A DNA stretch of 22,708 nt from Tessaracoccus flavescens (GTDB lineage Bacteria > Actinomycetota > Actinomycetes > Propionibacteriales > Propionibacteriaceae), in the NCBI GenBank assembly GCA_020741375.1, contig DYZF01000128.1, positions 1 through 22,708 on the forward strand, in the 5' to 3' direction. This document shows positions 18,736 to 22,708 of this stretch, one piece after another. The first letter of the stretch is position 1, and each line of letters begins with the position of its first letter. The notes under the pieces are model-generated. The model ran no database searches. It worked only from the letters and a program-made list of their open reading frames with translations, and had not been told where the DNA came from. Made by a program: the position numbers and the translations under genes.

Positions 18736-20022
18736 TTAGGCCGACGGTGCAACCTTGCACAGCGCGTTGATGATTCGATCGATGGCGTCGCCATCGCGTG
18801 CGTCCGTCAAGTGCGCCAAGAGCTTCATCACGAAGTTCATCAGCGTCTTGCGGGGCAGCCCGTACTTGACGCACAGGTGCATGATGCGGGGGTCGCCGAT
18901 CAGCTTCGAGAATGTGATCCCAAGGCGATAGTAGCCACCCAGGCTCTCCTTCATGGCCGCAGGGTAGGCCTGCATGGCGCGCTCGGCGGAACGGGTGCCG
19001 ACGCCGCGGGAGATGGCCTCCGCGATCGCCGACGCCGCCACCTCGGCAGCTTCCATCGCGTACGCGATGCCCTCGCCGTTGAACGGCGACACCATGCCGC
19101 CGGCGTCGCCCACAAGCAGCAGGCCGCGGCCGTAATGAGGAGTGCGGTTGAACGCCATCGGCAGCGCAGCGCCCTGGATTTTGCCCACCTCTTCAGCGTC
19201 ACGGAAGCCCCAGGCCTCCGGAGCGTTGGTGGTCCAGTTCTTGAGCAGCCCGCGGAGGTCTGCCTGCTGGAAGGACTTGGTGGTGTTGAGGATGCCGAGG
19301 CCGACGTTGGCCAAGCCGTTGCCGAGCGGGAACATCCAGCCGTAGCCGGGCATCTGGTTCGACTTGTGCGGCTCGCCGTCCCACAGCGTCAGGTAGGACT
19401 CGAGGTGGTCGTCGTCGCCCTTCGGCGTCTTGTAATAGGTGCGGTAGGCCACGCCCATGGGGCGGTCCTCACGCTTGGTGATGCCCATGGACACGGCCAG
19501 ACGCGAGCTGACGCCGTCGGCCGCGACGACGTAGGGGGCGCGGAACTGGCGGCCGTCCTTGGTGACGACGCCCTCGATGAAGCCGGTGCGCTCGTTGAGG
19601 ATGGGCTCGTCAGCGGCGGTGCCCTCGATGAGCGTGGCTCCCTGCGCGACGGCGTGGCGGGCGAGCACCTCATCGAAATCCTTGCGCGCGCGGGCGACGC
19701 CGAACGGCGGGAAGTCAGTGAGATCCGGCCACTTGAACTCGAACGGATACGGGTGAACACCCCACGAACGCAGGCCGATGTTGCGGTGCCATTCGGTCTC
19801 GTCGGAGAGATCAATACCGACGCGGGTGAGGGCCCGGGTGGCGCGGGGAGTGAGGCCGTCGCCGCACACCTTGTCGCGCGGGAACGTTGCCTTCTCGAGC
19901 AGCGTGACGGTCAAACCGTGCCTGGCTAGGTATGCCGCAGTGGTTGCGCCACCGGGCCCTGCACCTACGACGACGACGTCGGAGGTTTGGGCTGTGGTCG
20001 CGTCGCCCTTGGCGATCGGCAT
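18736..20022 (-). CDS. menJ: FAD-dependent geranylgeranyl-reductase-family protein, probable menaquinone reductase
   Basis: This flavoprotein of 428 aa belongs to the geranylgeranyl reductase family. In actinobacteria one member, MenJ, saturates a double bond of the menaquinone side chain. The N-terminal Rossmann motif GAGPGG (20-25) ends with the ribose-binding acid E43. KVCGDGLTP (51-59) resembles the family's Cys-Gly loop. ADG at 168-170 and VGDAGGMVSPFNGEGIAYAM (304-323) are the second and third FAD contacts typical of the PHBH fold. The ATG at 20022 has AGGAG nine bases upstream. The gene lies 20 bases ahead of nuoA on the same strand and back to back with menF, which supports a role in menaquinone rather than in archaeal-type lipids or chlorophyll. 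The specific MenJ assignment is inference from this context; the family call is firm. Confidence 0.85.
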   Translation of the reverse strand: MPIAKGDATTAQTSDVVVVGAGPGGATTAAYLARHGLTVTLLEKATFPRDKVCGDGLTPRATRALTRVGIDLSDETEWHRNIGLRSWGVHPYPFEFKWPDLTDFPPFGVARARKDFDEVLARHAVAQGATLIEGTAADEPILNERTGFIEGVVTKDGRQFRAPYVVAADGVSSRLAVSMGITKREDRPMGVAYRTYYKTPKGDDDHLESYLTLWDGEPHKSNQMPGYGWMFPLGNGLANVGLGILNTTKSFQQADLRGLLKNWTTNAPEAWGFRDAEEVGKIQGAALPMAFNRTPHYGRGLLLVGDAGGMVSPFNGEGIAYAMEAAEVAASAIAEAISRGVGTRSAERAMQAYPAAMKESLGGYYRLGITFSKLIGDPRIMHLCVKYGLPRKTLMNFVMKLLAHLTDARDGDAIDRIINALCKVAPSA

Positions 20023-20055
20023 ACGGCCACGCTCCTATCCCTAGAAATCAGCCTC

Positions 20056-20085
20056 AGTCTAGGGGGGTGGGAAGAAATCGGCCAA
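20056..20085 (-). promoter_or_regulatory. Candidate promoter of menJ and the nuo block
   Basis: On the minus strand TTGGCC (20080-20085) and TAGACT (20056-20061) are separated by 18 bases and resemble housekeeping -35 and -10 boxes. Transcription would start near 20048-20050, giving a leader of about 27 bases that contains the AGGAG site of menJ at 20032-20036. This is pattern matching only; the -10 box has the TAnnnT core but is not a perfect match. Confidence 0.35.
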
Positions 20086-20187
20086 CCAAGCGCCGAAAGG
20101 TGGAAAATCACGCCTGACTAGGACTTCTGCCAGATATTTACGCACGGATTTAGTTGCGAAAACACTGTGCGGATCTGTTGCGGGTGG

Positions 20188-20205
20188 CGCGCCCTCGGGG
20201 GCGCG
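20188..20205. other. GC-only hairpin in the menJ-menF divergent region
   Basis: A perfect 7-bp stem (CGCGCCC with GGGCGCG) closes a TCGG tetraloop. It lies between the two divergent genes, about 95 bases before the menF start. No T-run follows. It could be a leader structure if a menF transcript begins further upstream, or a protein site. It could also be chance in GC-rich DNA. Confidence 0.25.
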
Positions 20206-20285
20206 GGGAGGGTGCGGTGCGGCCCTTTCCACGGTCGCGAGATGAGCGGCAAGAACATAATGTGGCTCCCCGGGCGGGTCACGGC

Positions 20286-20291
20286 TATGCT
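20286..20291 (+). promoter_or_regulatory. Candidate -10 box for a leaderless menF transcript
   Basis: TATGCT (TAnnnT core) ends seven bases before a GTG at 20299, so transcription would begin at or next to that GTG. This is the arrangement of leaderless mRNAs, which are common in actinobacteria. The -35 region (about 20262-20268) is poor. Confidence 0.35.
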
Positions 20292-20298
20292 CGCGAGG

Positions 20299-21552
20299 GT
20301 GATTTTGGACTTCGGCACCGCGCGCCTGCGTGCGACGACCGTAGCCATCGACGATCCGGGTCCCCTCAAAGCGTTCCTTCCGGAGACCGGCCCCAGCACA
20401 GCGTTCGTGCGCAAGGGCGAAGGTTTCGTCGGGCTGGGTGAAATTGCGCGGTTCGAGACGGACCGCCTCGAGGCCGCCGACGTGTGGTGGGACGAGATCT
20501 CACAACAGATCGACCACGATTCGGAGCTGCCGGGAGAGTTCGGCACCGGACCGATCGCCGTCGGCTCCTTCACCTTCGATCCGGACCGCTCCGAGGAGCG
20601 CTCGGTCGTGACGGTCCCCCAGGTCATCATCGGCCGGCGCGGCGGGGTGTCGTGGCTCACCCGCTTGGCCCCCGGACGCGAAGGCATGGTGCTGCCGCCC
20701 CGTGGCGAGCCGACGCGGGCACCGTCGAATCTGCGGCGACTGGAATCGTCGATGAGCGAAGAGGTGTGGCAGGAGATCGTCGGCGCCGTCGTCAACCTGA
20801 TCCGCGCCGAGCAGGTGCACAAGGTGGTGCTGGCGCGAGACTTGCGGGTCGCGGCCGACGCGGCGTTCGATCTGCGACACCTGCTGGGGCAGCTGATGGA
20901 GAAGTACCCCATGACGTGGGCGTACTTGGTGGACGGCATGATCGGCGCCACCCCGGAGCTGCTGCTGCGCCGTGAGGGGTCGCTGGTGACCTCTCGTGTG
21001 CTGGCGGGCACGGTGTGGCGGGATCACGAGTCGGTGGATCCGGTGGCGAAGGCCGCTGAGCTGTCGCGCTCGCAGAAGGACATTTCGGAGCACGAGTTCG
21101 CCGTCGATTCCGTGGCGCAGGCGCTGCAGCCTTACTGCTCGGCGATGAACGTGCCGGAATCGCCGTCGGTGCTGCGGCTGCCCAACGTCATGCATCTGGC
21201 CACCGACATCACCGGCGTTGTGCGCCAGGGGATCTCGTCGATGGCCTTGGCGGCGGCGCTGCATCCGAGCGCCGCGGTGTGCGGGACGCCCCGCCACGAT
21301 GCGTTGGACGTGATCAGCGAGTTTGAGTCGCTGGATCGCGGTCGCTATGCGGGCCCGGTCGGCTGGACCAACACCGATGGCGACGGCGAATGGGCGATCG
21401 CGCTGCGCGGCGGCCACGTGCGCCCGTCGACGCCGAACGAGATCCAGCTCTTCGCGGGCGCCGGCTTGGTGGCGGATTCGGATCCGGCGAACGAGCTGGC
21501 GGAGACTGGCGCGAAGTTCGTGCCGATGCTGCAGGCCCTCGGCCTCCAGTAG
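20299..21552 (+). CDS. menF: Isochorismate synthase (menaquinone biosynthesis)
   Basis: MenF converts chorismate to isochorismate, the first committed step of menaquinone synthesis, in the cytoplasm with Mg2+. The chorismate-binding domain fills the C-terminal two thirds. K175 (HKVVLAR) is at the position of the water-activating lysine, and E220 (GATPELLLR) at that of the acid glutamate. KDISEH (260-265) supplies a Mg-binding glutamate. HPSAAVCGTP (322-331) and DRGRYAGPVGW (346-356) are typical of isochorismate synthases rather than anthranilate synthases. Starting at GTG 20299 gives 417 aa. The frame is open upstream with ATGs at 20242, 20260 and 20287, but none has a good ribosome binding site. 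The stretch also contains rare ATA and AGG codons, and a -10-like TATGCT ends seven bases before the GTG. I therefore favour a leaderless GTG; the ATG at 20287 is the main alternative. The gene is divergent from menJ. Confidence 0.92.
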   Translation: MILDFGTARLRATTVAIDDPGPLKAFLPETGPSTAFVRKGEGFVGLGEIARFETDRLEAADVWWDEISQQIDHDSELPGEFGTGPIAVGSFTFDPDRSEERSVVTVPQVIIGRRGGVSWLTRLAPGREGMVLPPRGEPTRAPSNLRRLESSMSEEVWQEIVGAVVNLIRAEQVHKVVLARDLRVAADAAFDLRHLLGQLMEKYPMTWAYLVDGMIGATPELLLRREGSLVTSRVLAGTVWRDHESVDPVAKAAELSRSQKDISEHEFAVDSVAQALQPYCSAMNVPESPSVLRLPNVMHLATDITGVVRQGISSMALAAALHPSAAVCGTPRHDALDVISEFESLDRGRYAGPVGWTNTDGDGEWAIALRGGHVRPSTPNEIQLFAGAGLVADSDPANELAETGAKFVPMLQALGLQ

Positions 21553-21565
21553 CCGACTCCCCCGC

Positions 21566-21609
21566 TGATTGAGTAGTCCGCGCGCGCAGCGCCGGGCGTA
21601 TCGAAATCT
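21566..21609. repeat. REP-like intergenic palindromic repeat
   Basis: The ends read TGATTGAGTAG and GTATCGAAATC, with a GC-only middle that can pair as CC-GCGC with GCGC-C-GG around a short loop. From memory this TTGAGTAG...CGTATCGAAA frame recurs in intergenic DNA of many high-GC actinobacteria, usually next to gene ends, as here 14 bases past menF. Only one copy is in this window, so the repeat status rests on recollection, not on the sequence itself. Confidence 0.45.
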
Positions 21610-21685
21610 CTTTGGCTGGTCTATGGCCGTGGCCGTGGCCGGGGCGAGCGGTGCGGGGATGGGGCCTTCTCGCCCAGGGGCTGAT

Positions 21686-21706
21686 CACGCGCTTAACGCG
21701 CGCGTG
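21686..21706. other. Seven-bp inverted repeat (hairpin)
   Basis: CACGCGC and GCGCGTG form a perfect 7-bp stem around the 7-base loop TTAACGC. It lies about 134 bases after menF. With no T-run after it, a terminator role is only possible, not shown. Confidence 0.3.
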
Positions 21707-21841
21707 AACGCCCCAACGCCCGGCCCACCGCGAAGGCCCCCTCCCCGCCCCACTCTTGGCTGGATAGCCTCAGTTCCTGCCAATCAAGGGGTGGGCGTTT
21801 CCCTCTTTCGGACTTCCGGATGGCAGCCCCCGCTCTGGGAC

Positions 21842-21917
21842 GAGCACTAATTAAGGGTCACCGGGCGACACGCCCGAGATCGTCGGCGTGTCGCGGATCG
21901 AGCCTTAGATAGTGCTC
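21842..21917. other. Nested inverted repeat (76 bases, two stacked stems)
   Basis: The outer arms GAGCACTA (21842-21849) and TAGTGCTC (21910-21917) pair perfectly. After a 2x2 mismatch, TAAGG (21852-21856) pairs with CCTTA (21903-21907). Inside, after symmetric 8-base internal loops, GCGACACGCC (21865-21874) pairs perfectly with GGCGTGTCGC (21885-21894) around a 10-base loop. In total 23 bp pair within 76 bases. It sits between convergent gene ends, 42 bases from the stop of the minus-strand gene, which fits a bidirectional terminator, though T-runs are lacking. A MITE-like remnant, a structured RNA or a protein-binding site are alternatives. No target-site duplication is evident at the flanks. 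Confidence 0.6.
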
Positions 21918-21959
21918 AAACCTAGGCCGCGGCGGCAAGGCGACGGCGACGCGCGAAGG

Positions 21960-22708
21960 TCAGCGCTTTCGCTGGACCTTGATCTTCTCCTTCGGAGCCG
22001 CGTTGCCGGCGCGGAGGGCGCGCTCCTCCTCCAGCAGCTGCTTCTGCTCAGCCTGCTGCTCCATCAACTGATCGCGGTCGATGCCGGTTCGCAGCACCAT
22101 GAACGCGACCAGCGCGATGAGGAACGAGATCCACGTCGGCCAGCCGAAGACGACGGGCAGCGTGATGAGGGCCACCATGTCGATGCCGCGCAGCAGCGAG
22201 AACAACAGTCCGGGCGGCATGGCGCCGACGCCGGTGGACACGATGGGGCCCGAGTAGTCGGCCGGCTTGGCCGAGACCCAGCGCACCGCGGCGATCAGGC
22301 CCGCGACCCCGGTCACCAGCGTCGTCAGCAGCGCGCGCAGCGGCTCCACCTCCACTCCCCCGGCGACGCCGAGGAACGCGGGCAGCGCGGCCAGCGACCA
22401 CACCAACGCCAGGATTCCCGGCACCACCATGGCGGCCTGCTTGACCTGCCCGGGGTCGAACGGGAAGCAGCGCTGCAGGCCCTTGGTGCGGGTCAGCACG
22501 CGCAGCGAGTTCATGAACGGGATGAGCGCCGCCATCAGCACCAGCGCCGAGATCGGCGGGTTGAGGCTCGTCAGGCCCAGCGCCTGCACCGCGTAGGGCA
22601 CGACGATGGTGGCGATCAGGGTGATCAGACGGCCGGGCTCACGGAACACGCGCTGCACGTCGCGCAGGATCAGCGCGGTCATGCCCGAGCCGGAGCCGCG
22701 CGTCGGGT
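21960..22708 (-). CDS. C-terminal part of a multi-pass membrane protein, probably an ABC-exporter permease (partial)
   Basis: I do not recognise a specific gene. From the ATG at 22682 there are 240 residues. The frame stays open for eight more codons to the window edge with a Gly/Ser linker-like sequence (TRGSGSG), so the true start probably lies beyond 22708. The segment begins with ALILRDVQRVFREPGRLITL, a pattern common at the start of the second half of actinobacterial ABC-exporter permeases. About six hydrophobic stretches follow (roughly 20-36, 41-60, 84-106, 118-133, 155-175, 183-200). The last 35 residues are a charged Gln/Glu-rich, coiled-coil-like tail ending in KEKIKVQRKR, probably cytoplasmic. 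The DUF6297 family is my best guess, from memory of its two-part layout. The gene converges on menF across the 407-base gap. Confidence 0.65.
   Translation of the reverse strand, partial: PTRGSGSGMTALILRDVQRVFREPGRLITLIATIVVPYAVQALGLTSLNPPISALVLMAALIPFMNSLRVLTRTKGLQRCFPFDPGQVKQAAMVVPGILALVWSLAALPAFLGVAGGVEVEPLRALLTTLVTGVAGLIAAVRWVSAKPADYSGPIVSTGVGAMPPGLLFSLLRGIDMVALITLPVVFGWPTWISFLIALVAFMVLRTGIDRDQLMEQQAEQKQLLEEERALRAGNAAPKEKIKVQRKR

Larger units (their letters stand above)
21553..21959. other. Gene-free region between convergent menF and a membrane-protein gene
   Basis: These 407 bases separate the 3' ends of two convergent genes. A 93-codon open frame (21569-21850, plus) has a composition unlike a protein and no ribosome binding site, so I do not call a gene. 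The region holds a REP-like repeat, a small hairpin and a nested inverted repeat, each listed separately. Between them (about 21610-21685 and 21707-21841) I see only GC-rich sequence with short runs such as three GGCCGT-like units near 21624. Confidence 0.7.

Noticed and set aside
20167..20298. N-terminal extension of menF
   Set aside because: It has an Arg/Gly/Cys-rich composition, rare codons, a GC-only hairpin inside the frame, and no ribosome binding site at any of the ATGs.
20118..21011. Minus-strand ORF of 297 codons opposite menF and extending into the divergent region
   Set aside because: menF is firmly identified on the other strand. The product is Ser/Arg/Pro-rich without domains.
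21569..21850. 93-codon plus-strand ORF after menF
   Set aside because: It starts inside the REP-like repeat and ends inside the nested inverted repeat. It has no ribosome binding site and is rich in Pro, Ala and Arg without pattern.
21842..21917. tRNA gene (the length of 76 bases and paired ends are suggestive)
   Set aside because: There is no GTTCRA T-loop, no anticodon arm and no D-arm. The pairing is one nested rod, not a cloverleaf.

Overview
This GC-rich window looks like the chromosome of an actinobacterium (Actinomycetota), possibly a member of the Propionibacteriaceae. The evidence is strong G+C bias at third codon positions, GTG starts, a menaquinone-type gene set, actinobacterial tails on NuoE, NuoH and NuoJ, and an intergenic TTGAGTAG...CGTATCGAAA repeat of a kind I remember from high-GC Gram-positives. 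The family-level guess is weak.

Most of the window (about 2292-20022, minus strand) is one tightly packed respiratory block. It reads, in transcription order, menJ, nuoA-B-C-D-E-F-G-H-I-J-K-L-M-N and a long-chain polyprenyl diphosphate synthase. It encodes all 14 subunits of the proton-pumping NADH:quinone oxidoreductase (complex I). Ten of the 15 junctions overlap by 1 or 4 bases, and the other gaps are only 3-20 bases. This suggests one transcript with translational coupling. The flanking genes belong to the pathway that makes the quinone substrate: the synthase should build the menaquinone side chain, and MenJ should saturate one of its isoprene units. The divergent gene to the right, menF (plus strand), makes isochorismate, the first committed step of menaquinone synthesis. 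The block therefore couples the enzyme to its electron acceptor.

To the left, beyond a 127-base gap, an MFS transporter (minus) converges with a LacI-family regulator (plus), and their stop codons interlock in a CTAG palindrome. To the right of menF is a gene-free stretch of about 400 bases with a REP-like repeat, a 7-bp hairpin and a 76-base nested inverted repeat. After it comes the 3' part of a minus-strand membrane protein, probably an ABC-exporter permease, which runs off the window.

I found no CRISPR array, rRNA, tRNA, transposase, phage gene or defence gene. The coding content is ordinary core metabolism. The least explained sequence is the nested inverted repeat at 21842-21917. Very long plus-strand ORFs opposite nuoG/H, nuoL, nuoM and nuoN are codon-usage shadows.
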